Shown in pieces: positions 1 to 5,692 of a DNA stretch of 7,206 bases; positions within the stretch are counted from its first letter, which is position 1; every line of letters begins with the position of its first letter. The DNA is from Collinsella sp. (GTDB taxonomy: Bacteria > Actinomycetota > Coriobacteriia > Coriobacteriales > Coriobacteriaceae), in NCBI GenBank assembly GCA_019414545.1, contig DXLV01000061.1, forward strand, positions 1 through 7,206, read 5' to 3'. A program made the position numbers and the translations under genes. Below the pieces are notes generated by a model. The model did no database searches and had not been told where the DNA came from. It saw only the letters and a program-made list of their open reading frames with translations.

Positions 1-1304
1 CCGACTCGGCTGTCATGGTCATCGACGCCGCAAAGGGCGTCGAGGCCCAGACCAAAAAGCTCTTTAAGGTCTGTACGCTGCGTCACATTCCCATCTTCAC
101 TTTTGTGAACAAGCTCGACCACGAGGCTCGCGATCCGTTTGAGCTCATGGAAGAGATCGAGAATGTCCTGGGAATCAATACGTATCCCATGAACTGGCCG
201 ATCGGCAGCGGCCGCAACTTCCGCGGCGTGTTCGACCGTCAGACCCGTCGCGTCATTGCCTTTGAGGGCGACGGTCACGCCAACGCCACCAAGAAGGTCG
301 CCGAGGTCGAGGCCGAGTTGGGCGATCCCGCCATGGACGAGCTTATTGGCGAGGAGAACCATAAGAACCTGATGGATGACATCGAGCTGCTCGATGGCGC
401 CGGCGACGAGCTCGACTTGGATGCCGTGGCCTGCGGCAAGCTGAGTCCGGCGTTCTTTGGCTCGGCGCTCACCAACTTTGGCGTGGAGCCCTTCCTTAAG
501 GAGTTCCTGCGTCTGGCCCCGACGCCGCGCGCCTATACCGATACGCTCACCAGCGAACCGGTCGATCCCTGCCGCGATGACTTTAGCGGCTTTGTGTTTA
601 AGATCCAGGCCAACATGGACAAGAACCACCGTGACCGTATCGCCTTTGTGCGCATTTGCTCGGGCAAGTTTGAGCGTGGCATGGACGCCTTTCACGTGCA
701 GGGCAACCGCAAACTCAAGCTTGCCACGGGCACGTCGATGATGGCCGATGACCGCGCCATCGTGGACGAGGCGTACGCGGGCGATATCGTGGGACTGTTC
801 GATCCGGGTATCTTTAGCATCGGCGACACCGTGTGTTCCGGCAAGCGCCACGTGCAGTATCCGCAGATTCCGACGTTTGCCCCCGAGATGTTCGCTCGCA
901 TTACGCAGGTCGACACGCTCAAGCGCAAGCAGTTCGTCAAGGGTATGGAGGAGCTTGCCCAGGAGGGTGCCATCCAGATCTTCCGCGAGCTGGGCGCCGG
1001 CATGGAGAGCGTCATCGTGGGCGTGGTCGGCGTACTGCAGTTTGAGGTGCTCGAGCGCCGTCTCAAGGCCGAGTACCGTGTTGAGGTTCGTCGCCAGCCG
1101 CTGCCCTATACGGACATCCGCTGGATTCAGAACGACCCCGACACCATCGATATCCCGGGCCTTTCGCTCACGCGCGACACCCTGCGCGTCGAGGACATGC
1201 GCGGCGGTAAGCTGCTGTTGTTCACGAGCCCGTGGAACGTGGATTGGGCAACTGACCACAACCCCGACCTTATCCTGTCGGAGTTTGGCAACGTGGCCTT
1301 TTAA
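1..1304 (+). CDS. prfC: Peptide chain release factor 3 (RF3), 5'-truncated by window edge
   Basis: RF3 is a cytoplasmic translational GTPase that removes RF1/RF2 from the ribosome after peptide release. The reading frame is open from base 3 (DSAVMVIDAAKGVE), so the ATG at 15 is an internal methionine and not the start. About 100 N-terminal residues, with the P-loop and switch regions, lie outside the window. Visible evidence: the segment after the G3 motif (VMVIDAAKGVEAQTKKLF), the G4 motif NKLD at bases 108-119, the RF3-typical FVFKIQANMDKNHRDRIAF stretch in domain II (about 590-655), and the C-terminal-domain blocks FAPEMFARI, EEGAIQIFR and GVVGVLQFEVLERRLKAEY. These closely parallel E. coli RF3 and separate it from EF-G. 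The extreme C-terminus (WNVDWATDHNPDLILSEFGNVAF) differs from the proteobacterial tail but falls where the protein should end. The stop is TAA at 1302-1304. Identification is firm; only the 5' end is missing. Confidence 0.96.
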   Translation, partial: DSAVMVIDAAKGVEAQTKKLFKVCTLRHIPIFTFVNKLDHEARDPFELMEEIENVLGINTYPMNWPIGSGRNFRGVFDRQTRRVIAFEGDGHANATKKVAEVEAELGDPAMDELIGEENHKNLMDDIELLDGAGDELDLDAVACGKLSPAFFGSALTNFGVEPFLKEFLRLAPTPRAYTDTLTSEPVDPCRDDFSGFVFKIQANMDKNHRDRIAFVRICSGKFERGMDAFHVQGNRKLKLATGTSMMADDRAIVDEAYAGDIVGLFDPGIFSIGDTVCSGKRHVQYPQIPTFAPEMFARITQVDTLKRKQFVKGMEELAQEGAIQIFRELGAGMESVIVGVVGVLQFEVLERRLKAEYRVEVRRQPLPYTDIRWIQNDPDTIDIPGLSLTRDTLRVEDMRGGKLLLFTSPWNVDWATDHNPDLILSEFGNVAF

Positions 1305-1310
1305 CGCATC

Positions 1311-1348
1311 GGCGCGGTGACCCTGCGGGGCTGCCGTGCCATTTACTT
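1311..1348 (+). terminator. Likely terminator hairpin after prfC
   Basis: Seven bases after the prfC stop, GGCGCGG (1311-1317) can pair with CCGTGCC (1334-1340), seven pairs including one G-U. An inner CCC/GGG pairing (1321-1323 with 1327-1329) can stack inside. The hairpin is followed by ATTTACTT, which is only a weak U-tract, so termination may be partial or factor-assisted. It sits directly upstream of the promoter of the next operon, which fits a transcription-unit boundary. Confidence 0.45.
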
Positions 1349-1375
1349 GCCTGATGCCGTGTGAGCGGCTATCAT
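1347..1375 (+). promoter_or_regulatory. Predicted sigma-70-type promoter for the transporter-SDR operon
   Basis: TTGCCT (1347-1352) and TATCAT (1370-1375) are separated by exactly 17 bases. They match four of six and five of six consensus positions. Transcription would start near 1382, giving a leader of about 80 nt before the ATG at 1461, enough to hold the hairpin at 1405-1433. Called by eye only. Confidence 0.5.
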
Positions 1376-1404
1376 ACCCACCGTCGTCTCAAGACCGTGA
1401 CGTC

Positions 1405-1454
1405 CGAGCAGTTCGGGTCCGATATCCTGCTCGTTAAACCTAAAACCAAAGGAG
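1405..1454 (+). promoter_or_regulatory. Candidate preQ1 class I-like riboswitch in leader of Q-precursor transporter
   Basis: Seen: a perfect 7-bp stem, CGAGCAG (1405-1411) with CTGCTCG (1427-1433), closes a 15-nt loop TTCGGGTCCGATATC. It is followed by an A-rich single strand, TTAAACCTAAAACC (1434-1447), and then the ribosome binding site AAAGGAG (1448-1454). The loop's GGT (1416-1418) can pair with ACC at 1438-1440 or 1445-1447, giving an H-type pseudoknot. Loop TCC (1418-1420) could alternatively pair with GGA of the ribosome binding site. Known: class I preQ1 riboswitches are very small, with a hairpin, an A-rich tail folding into its groove, and a short pseudoknot next to or over the Shine-Dalgarno; they often precede YhhQ/QueT-type transporters. 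Inferred: a translational OFF switch. The stem and loop are longer than in the classic examples and the loop does not match the consensus perfectly, so another preQ1 class or an unrelated leader hairpin remains possible. Confidence 0.5.
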
Positions 1455-1460
1455 TACATA

Positions 1461-2183
1461 ATGATCAAGAAGGTCATGGAGGACTACAAGGTCCTGTTGC
1501 GGAGCATTCCCGCGGCAACGGTTTCGCTGTTTTTCGTGAGTGTCATCATGATGAACCTGCTGGCCAACAAAGAGCTTATCAGCCTGCCGTATCTGGCACT
1601 CGATTGCGGCTTTGTGGTGAGCTGGGTTTCGTTTTTGTGCCAGGACATGATCTGCAAGCGCTTTGGCGCCAAGGCATCCATCAAAATCTCTATCCTCGCG
1701 CTGCTGGTCAATCTGGCCGTGAGTCTGTGCTTTTGGGCATGCTCGCTCACGCCCGGCATGTGGGGCGCCTACTACGACACGGGTATGATCGAGGTCAACA
1801 CCGCCCTTAACGCCACCATCGGCGGCACCTGGTACGTGGTGCTGGGCTCTTCGCTGGCAATGCTCGTTTCTGCCGTGGTTAACTCCACACTCAACCAGTC
1901 GCTCGGTCGTATGCTCAAAAAGAATAACTTTGCGAGCTTTGCCTTCCGTTCCTATGTGTCCACGGGTGTTGGCCAGTTTATCGACAACTTGGTCTTTGCC
2001 ATTGTGGTGAGCCACACGTTCTTTGGTTGGACCTGGGTGCAGGTCCTTATGTGCTCGCTGACCGGCGCTGTTGCCGAGCTGCTGTGCGAGGTCTTCCTGA
2101 GCCCCGTGGGCTACAAGGTCGTGCGTGGCTGGGAGCGTGAGAATGTGGGCGCCGAGTACCTCGAGCGCCACGCAACCGCCTAA
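1461..2183 (+). CDS. yhhQ: YhhQ/VUT-family queuosine precursor transporter
   Basis: A 240-residue integral membrane protein of the VUT (COG1738, YhhQ) family. Members take up queuosine precursors such as preQ0 and preQ1 for tRNA modification. About six hydrophobic segments are visible, near residues 17-35, 42-60, 74-95, 124-144, 173-191 and 192-215. Two family landmarks align with E. coli YhhQ: the acidic motif CQDMICKRFGAKASIK (60-75, compare TDLTVRIFGAPLARR) and GQFIDNLVFA (171-180, compare GNVSDTLAFF). The C-terminal tail is short and charged. The start is fixed by a strong AAAGGAG six bases before the ATG. The gene is first in an operon with the SDR gene and is probably regulated by the leader at 1405-1454. 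The family assignment is strong. The substrate is inferred from the family and the leader: Q precursors are likely, but which one (preQ0, preQ1 or queuine) cannot be read from sequence. Confidence 0.88.
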   Translation: MIKKVMEDYKVLLRSIPAATVSLFFVSVIMMNLLANKELISLPYLALDCGFVVSWVSFLCQDMICKRFGAKASIKISILALLVNLAVSLCFWACSLTPGMWGAYYDTGMIEVNTALNATIGGTWYVVLGSSLAMLVSAVVNSTLNQSLGRMLKKNNFASFAFRSYVSTGVGQFIDNLVFAIVVSHTFFGWTWVQVLMCSLTGAVAELLCEVFLSPVGYKVVRGWERENVGAEYLERHATA

Positions 2184-2192
2184 GGAGCAAGT

Positions 2193-2873
2193 ATGCGGGT
2201 TTTGATCACGGGCGCTTCGGGCGGTATCGGAGCCGCGTGCGTGCAGCGCTTTTTGGACGAGGGCCACGAGGTCGTGGGCTTTGACCTGCTGCCGACGGCG
2301 GTCGAGCACGAGCGCTACCGCCATCTGATCGTTGATGTCCGCGAACCGGACTCGTTTCCAGACGACCTTGAACCCCAGGTAATCGTAAACGTTGCCGGTA
2401 CGCAGGATTCGGCCGACGACATTGCCGCCAACCTGTGTGGCACCATCAACGTGACCGAACGCTACGCCTTTGTGGGGGAGGGGCTTGCCGCCAAGCCGAC
2501 AGCGGCTATCAAATCCGTGGTCAATGTGGGGTCGGCGAGCGGACATACGGGATCGGAGTTTCCCGCCTATGCCGCCAGCAAGGGCGGCGTTATCGCCTAC
2601 ACCAAAAACCTTGCAAACCGCCTAGCACCGCAGGCCATCGCCAACAGTGTGGACCCGGGCGGCGTTATCACGCCGCTCAACCGTTGCGTGATGGAAGACG
2701 AGCACCTGTGGAACCAGATTATGGAGCTCACGCCGCTTAAACGCTGGGCCACCGCCCAAGAGATCGCCGAGTGGATCTACTTTGTGGGCGTGACCAACCG
2801 GTTTATGACCGGGCAGAGCCTGCTGATCGATGGCGGCGAGGCCGGCCGCACCCAGTTTATCTGGCCCGAGTAG
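2193..2873 (+). CDS. Short-chain dehydrogenase/reductase (SDR), substrate unknown
   Basis: A 226-residue cytoplasmic classical-type SDR that should carry out NAD(P)-dependent oxidation or reduction of an alcohol/carbonyl. Visible motifs: the glycine-rich cofactor motif TGASGGIG (6-13); Asp31 at the end of the second beta strand (VVGFD), which in this family favours NAD(H) over NADP(H); NVAG (66-69); probable catalytic Ser114 in NVGSASG; the YAASK active site (Tyr126, Lys130); the DPGGVITP loop (154-161); and a C-terminal GQSLLIDGG (207-215). It is slightly shorter than the usual 245-260 residues, with compact loops between the cofactor motif and NVAG. It starts 9 bp after the transporter stop, and its ribosome binding site overlaps that stop (TAAGGAG), so the two genes are almost certainly co-transcribed and translationally coupled. 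Similarity to FabG and hydroxysteroid dehydrogenases is at family level only, so I assign no substrate. Its place behind a Q-precursor transporter is its most informative feature. Confidence 0.92.
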   Translation: MRVLITGASGGIGAACVQRFLDEGHEVVGFDLLPTAVEHERYRHLIVDVREPDSFPDDLEPQVIVNVAGTQDSADDIAANLCGTINVTERYAFVGEGLAAKPTAAIKSVVNVGSASGHTGSEFPAYAASKGGVIAYTKNLANRLAPQAIANSVDPGGVITPLNRCVMEDEHLWNQIMELTPLKRWATAQEIAEWIYFVGVTNRFMTGQSLLIDGGEAGRTQFIWPE

Positions 2874-2910
2874 AAAACGCGCCCGATGGAAATCCGTCGG
2901 GCGCGTTTTT
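2874..2910. terminator. Strong bidirectional intrinsic terminator between SDR and ung
   Basis: AAAACGCGCCCGA (2874-2886) is perfectly complementary to TCGGGCGCGTTTT (2897-2909), a 13-bp stem around a 10-nt loop. The A-run on one side and T-run on the other make it a canonical Rho-independent terminator in both directions. It starts right after the SDR stop codon and lies 13 bp past the ung stop on the other strand, so it should serve both convergent transcripts. Confidence 0.9.
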
Positions 2911-2923
2911 GATGTATTGATTT

Positions 2924-3649
2924 TTAGCCGAGGCAAGTCCAGTTGACGGGGGTCGAGCCGTGCTGTTCGAGTAGCCGATTGGCTGCCGAGAAGGGGCGCG
3001 ACCCTATAAAGGCGGGGAGTTCTGCCGTGGCGCGGTTGGCCGAAAGCGGCGAGGGGTGCGTAGAAGCTAGGCAGAACTTGCCGGTTGCCTTGCCCGCGCC
3101 GATCGCGTCGAGCTTGCCCTCAACCATTTGCTGGGCAAAGCGGCCCCATGCCAAAAAGACGACCGGCTGGGGCAGCTGACAGCAGCGTTCGATAATATAG
3201 TCGGTGAGCGTGCTCCAGCCCAGCTTGGCGTGCGAATTGGCGGCATGCTTGCGCACGGTGAGCGTGGTGTTAAGGAGCAGGACGCCCTGTTGTGCCCATG
3301 GGGTTAGGTCTCCCGTGGCAGGAAAGGGGCAGTCCAGATCGGCTTTGAGTTCCTTATAGATGTTGCGCAGGCTCGGCGGCAACTTGGTTTGCGTCGCGGG
3401 GACCGAGAACGATAACCCCATGGCCTGGTTGGGTCCGTGATAGGGATCTTGACCCAAGATGACAACCTTGACCTGGTCGGCCGGCGTGTAGGCGAGGGCA
3501 TTGAGGATGTCGTCTTGTGCCGGGTAGATGGTCTGCTCGGCACGCAAAAGGGCGATGCGCTCGAGCAGCTGGTTCGTAGTGTCACGTACCGGCTGCGGCG
3601 CATCGCCCAACCAGGTTGCTATGTTGCGGTCGCGAGTTGCGGTGTCCAT
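2924..3649 (-). CDS. ung: Uracil-DNA glycosylase, family 1
   Basis: A 241-residue cytoplasmic base-excision-repair enzyme that removes uracil arising from cytosine deamination or dUTP misincorporation. All hallmark motifs are present: the water-activating motif GQDPYHGPNQAMGLSFSV (66-83) with catalytic Asp68; LLLNTTLTV (124-132) with the uracil-binding Asn127; the SHAKLGWSTLTD segment (139-150); VVFLAWGRFAQ (163-173); and the minor-groove intercalation loop HPSPLS (198-203) with His198. The length is close to E. coli Ung (229 residues). The start is supported by AAAGGAG four bases upstream of the ATG on the minus strand. The gene converges with the SDR gene across a shared terminator and lies 88 bp downstream of the EamA gene on the same strand, probably with its own promoter in that gap. 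Nothing is missing or unusual in the protein. Confidence 0.97.
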   Translation of the reverse strand: MDTATRDRNIATWLGDAPQPVRDTTNQLLERIALLRAEQTIYPAQDDILNALAYTPADQVKVVILGQDPYHGPNQAMGLSFSVPATQTKLPPSLRNIYKELKADLDCPFPATGDLTPWAQQGVLLLNTTLTVRKHAANSHAKLGWSTLTDYIIERCCQLPQPVVFLAWGRFAQQMVEGKLDAIGAGKATGKFCLASTHPSPLSANRATAELPAFIGSRPFSAANRLLEQHGSTPVNWTCLG

Positions 3650-3665
3650 GGGGCTCCTTTATGGC

Positions 3666-3690
3666 AGATACTCTGTTGGTATCTATTGTA
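3666..3690 (-). promoter_or_regulatory. Possible ung promoter -10 with adjacent inverted repeat
   Basis: On the minus strand, TACAAT (3685-3690 on +) is a good -10 element, but no convincing -35 lies 16-18 bases upstream of it. Immediately downstream is a perfect inverted repeat, AGATAC-7 nt-GTATCT (3666-3684), which would cover the transcription start. That is a plausible operator or 5' hairpin position. It does not look like the actinobacterial or firmicute LexA box. Regulatory role is inferred. Confidence 0.3.
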
Positions 3691-3710
3691 AAGGCGCACC
3701 GATTGCCTTT
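3690..3710 (-). terminator. Weak hairpin downstream of the EamA gene
   Basis: AAAGGC (3690-3695) and GCCTTT (3705-3710) can form a 6-bp hairpin 28 bp past the stop codon of the EamA gene on the minus strand, followed by TTTACAA-type sequence without a long U-tract. It may attenuate read-through into ung or may be chance. It overlaps the putative ung promoter spacer. Confidence 0.25.
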
Positions 3711-3737
3711 ATGCCGCGGCTGTATGAAGAGTGGGGT

Positions 3738-4640
3738 CTACGAGACGCGCTCGGGCGCTCCTGCCATGTGAGCGTGTCCTTGCGAGCGAAGGCACGGGAG
3801 CTCGACGGTTGCCACCATCACGCCGGTGAGGATGAGGGCGGCGCCAAAGAAGGCGATGGGGCTCAGGACCTCGCCGACCAGGAAGAACGAGAAGACAGCG
3901 GAGCAGACCGGCTCGAGCGAGAAGGCGAAGCCGGTGGTCTCGGCGGGCACGTGGGGCTGCACGAGCGTTTGGGTGATAAAGCCATAGGCAGAGCAGATGA
4001 GCGCGAGTGCGACGACGACCGCGACCTCGCTCGGCGTGCTGGGAAGCGTAAAGCCGCCAAAGGCAAATGCGGCGATGCCCGAGAACAGGCCGCCAAAGCC
4101 CAGCTGCCAAACGCCCAGAGCCAGCGGGTCGACATCTTCGACAAAGCGCTTCGCCACAATGATATGGCCGGCATAGACAAAAGCGGAGAGCAGCATGATG
4201 ATCGCGCCGGGATTCAGGCTGGTAAAGTCGGCACCCGAGAGCAGCAGCATACCGCAGGTGACGATGGCGGTGCCGATGAGTACCTTGCGCTCGGGGGCGC
4301 GACGCAGCAGGGCGGCGTTGGCAAACGGCACGATCACGACCGTCAGGCTCTGCAAAAAGCCGGCGGTGGAGGCGGAGGTAAGGCTGGAGCCCAAGCACAT
4401 GCAGGTGAGCTCGGTTGCCATGATGGCGCCGATGATGGCGGCGCGAACCATCAGGTCGCGGTTGATGCGGAAAGCGCGCTTGTGGAAGAGCAACAGGCAG
4501 GCCGCAAAGGCGATGATGCAGCGCAGCGCAACGATGCTCGTGGCGTTCATGCTGTCCATGCCGATCTTCATGAGGGGATACGAAAAGCCCCATGCGACGG
4601 GAACGGAAAACGAGAGCGCGATTGCTTTTTTGCGATCCAT
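3738..4640 (-). CDS. EamA/DMT-superfamily transporter (RhaT/YdcZ-type, 10 TM)
   Basis: A 300-residue inner-membrane protein with two tandem EamA domains (about 6-135 and 145-278), each with five hydrophobic helices, the normal drug/metabolite transporter architecture. Signature features: WGFSYPLMKIG in helix 1 (17-27), LQSLTVVIVPFANAALL closing the first repeat (96-112), and the second-repeat signature SLEPVCSAVFSFFLVGEVLS (241-260), with its conserved Glu-Pro and Gly-Glu pairs. Members usually export amino acids, metabolites or drugs; the substrate cannot be read here. The C-terminal tail (281-300) is hydrophilic. The start is set by AAAGGAG-TCCC-ATG, nearly the same initiation context as ung. 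The gene is divergent from a LysR-type regulator, the classic arrangement in which the regulator controls the transporter and itself. The minus-strand order EamA-then-ung could allow read-through, but their functions are unrelated. Confidence 0.93.
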   Translation of the reverse strand: MDRKKAIALSFSVPVAWGFSYPLMKIGMDSMNATSIVALRCIIAFAACLLLFHKRAFRINRDLMVRAAIIGAIMATELTCMCLGSSLTSASTAGFLQSLTVVIVPFANAALLRRAPERKVLIGTAIVTCGMLLLSGADFTSLNPGAIIMLLSAFVYAGHIIVAKRFVEDVDPLALGVWQLGFGGLFSGIAAFAFGGFTLPSTPSEVAVVVALALICSAYGFITQTLVQPHVPAETTGFAFSLEPVCSAVFSFFLVGEVLSPIAFFGAALILTGVMVATVELPCLRSQGHAHMAGAPERVS

Positions 4641-4798
4641 GGGACTCCTTTTGTTACAGAACGGTTTCGCAAAAAGGATTCTGCTCCCAGATTTAGATGT
4701 AGTAAAGCGAATGTATCTTCAGTATGATTAAGTAATACTAATGTAGGCGGGAAAAGCGCTGGCAAAACGTTTTACGGCTACGTCGATGTGGAGGTACG
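4641..4798. promoter_or_regulatory. Divergent control region between EamA and LysR genes
   Basis: This 158-bp stretch is clearly AT-richer than the flanking genes. It holds an inverted repeat AGTAT-9 nt-ATACT (4721-4739), where T4723 to A4735 and T4725 to A4737 also give LysR-style T-N11-A spacings, though off the dyad axis. It also holds a perfect palindrome AAAACGTTTT (4764-4773). Candidate -10 elements are TATGAT (4723-4728, +) for the regulator and TACATT (4710-4715, minus strand) for the transporter. Neither has a strong -35, which is common for activator-dependent promoters. The dyad would overlap both promoters, compatible with joint control by the LysR protein. The regulator's ribosome binding site is GGAGG (4790-4794). 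Confidence 0.4.
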
Positions 4799-5665
4799 AT
4801 GGCATCGCGGTATCAGATTGTTTGTATGGTGGTCGATCGCGGCAGTCTTAAGGGTGCAGCCGATGAGCTGGGCTATACGCAAAGCGCGGTGAGCCAGGCC
4901 GTCAAAGCGCTCGAGCGCGAGCTGGGTACCACGCTTATCGAGCGCGGCAAGCAGGGCGTTTCGCTTACGCGCGACGGCAAGCAGTACCTGCCGTATCTGC
5001 GCCAGATTGTAACTGCCGAGGCCGAGCTTGAGGGCAAGCGCCAGGAATTGCTGGGACTCTCCTCGACTGATATTCGTATCGCAACGTTTACCAACGTGAG
5101 CCGCACCGTGTTGCCGCGCGTGATCCGCGACTTTGGTGCCCTGCATCCGGGTGTACGCTTTACGCTCAAACAGGGCGATTACACGCGCAATGCCCAGTGG
5201 GTGCACGATGGCGTGGTTGATTTTTGCTTTACGGCACGCGGATTTACTGCTGGGCTCGAGAAGCGCGTGGTCTATCACGATGAGTTGGTGGCACTGTTGC
5301 CGGCCGCGCATCCGCTGACGGCAAAGGAAAAGGTGACGCTCGCCGACCTGGCGTCCGAGCCGTTTGTGCTGCTGGATGAGGGCGAACAGAGCCTGGTGCT
5401 CGATGCATTCGCGGCGCATGGGCTGTCGCCGCACGTGACGAGCGAGGTGACCGACGACTACACCATCATGGCGATGGTGGAGGAGGGCCTAGGCGTGAGT
5501 ATGCTGTATCGCCGTACCGTCGAGGGCATGAGGGCCGATATTCGCGTGCGTCCCATCGTGCACGCTCCCTCGCGTGACGTAGTGGCAGCCTGGCGCAGCT
5601 GGGACACCATGCCTATCGCCACGAGGCACTTTATCGACTATATGAGCTCACATATTGTCAATTAA
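4799..5665 (+). CDS. LysR-type transcriptional regulator
   Basis: A 288-residue cytoplasmic DNA-binding protein. The N-terminal winged helix-turn-helix occupies about residues 3-60: GSLKGAADELGYTQSAVSQAVKALERELG, with recognition helix around TQSAVSQAVKAL (27-38), then the wing LIERGKQGVSLTRDGKQYL. A linker helix (63-88) leads to a periplasmic-binding-protein-like effector domain (about 90-285), with IRIATFTNVSRTVLP opening the first lobe and MVEEGLGVSMLYRR (227-239) near the hinge. The start ATG follows GGAGG, and no in-frame start lies closely upstream; the protein simply begins a few residues shorter than many LysR members. It is divergent from the EamA transporter gene, its most likely target, and converges on the MATE gene with only 27 bp between stops. 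The effector is unknown. No terminator is obvious after it, so its transcript may run antisense into the MATE gene. Confidence 0.95.
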   Translation: MASRYQIVCMVVDRGSLKGAADELGYTQSAVSQAVKALERELGTTLIERGKQGVSLTRDGKQYLPYLRQIVTAEAELEGKRQELLGLSSTDIRIATFTNVSRTVLPRVIRDFGALHPGVRFTLKQGDYTRNAQWVHDGVVDFCFTARGFTAGLEKRVVYHDELVALLPAAHPLTAKEKVTLADLASEPFVLLDEGEQSLVLDAFAAHGLSPHVTSEVTDDYTIMAMVEEGLGVSMLYRRTVEGMRADIRVRPIVHAPSRDVVAAWRSWDTMPIATRHFIDYMSSHIVN

Positions 5666-5692
5666 TGACTGGCATGGCGTTGAGTGCGGTGT

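Noticed and set aside
15..17. ATG at base 15 as the start of the RF3 gene
   Set aside because: The frame is open to the window edge and the preceding codons (DSAV) continue the RF3 family sequence, so the gene is truncated and not short.
748..1320. Open frame of 190 codons inside prfC in another plus frame
   Set aside because: Ser/Arg/Ala-rich frame-shifted reading of a strongly conserved RF3 C-terminal domain.
1440..2546. Long minus-strand open frame (368 codons) across the transporter and SDR genes
   Set aside because: The translation lacks any recognisable motif and is His/Gln/Arg-rich. The plus strand carries YhhQ and SDR motifs, so this is a shadow of GC-rich coding sequence.
3528..4727. 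Long plus-strand open frame (399 codons) antisense to ung 5' part and the EamA gene
   Set aside because: Its translation is low-complexity, rich in Gly, Ala, Asp, Arg and His, as expected for the reverse strand of a GC-rich membrane-protein gene. The minus strand carries clear EamA domains with a good ribosome binding site.
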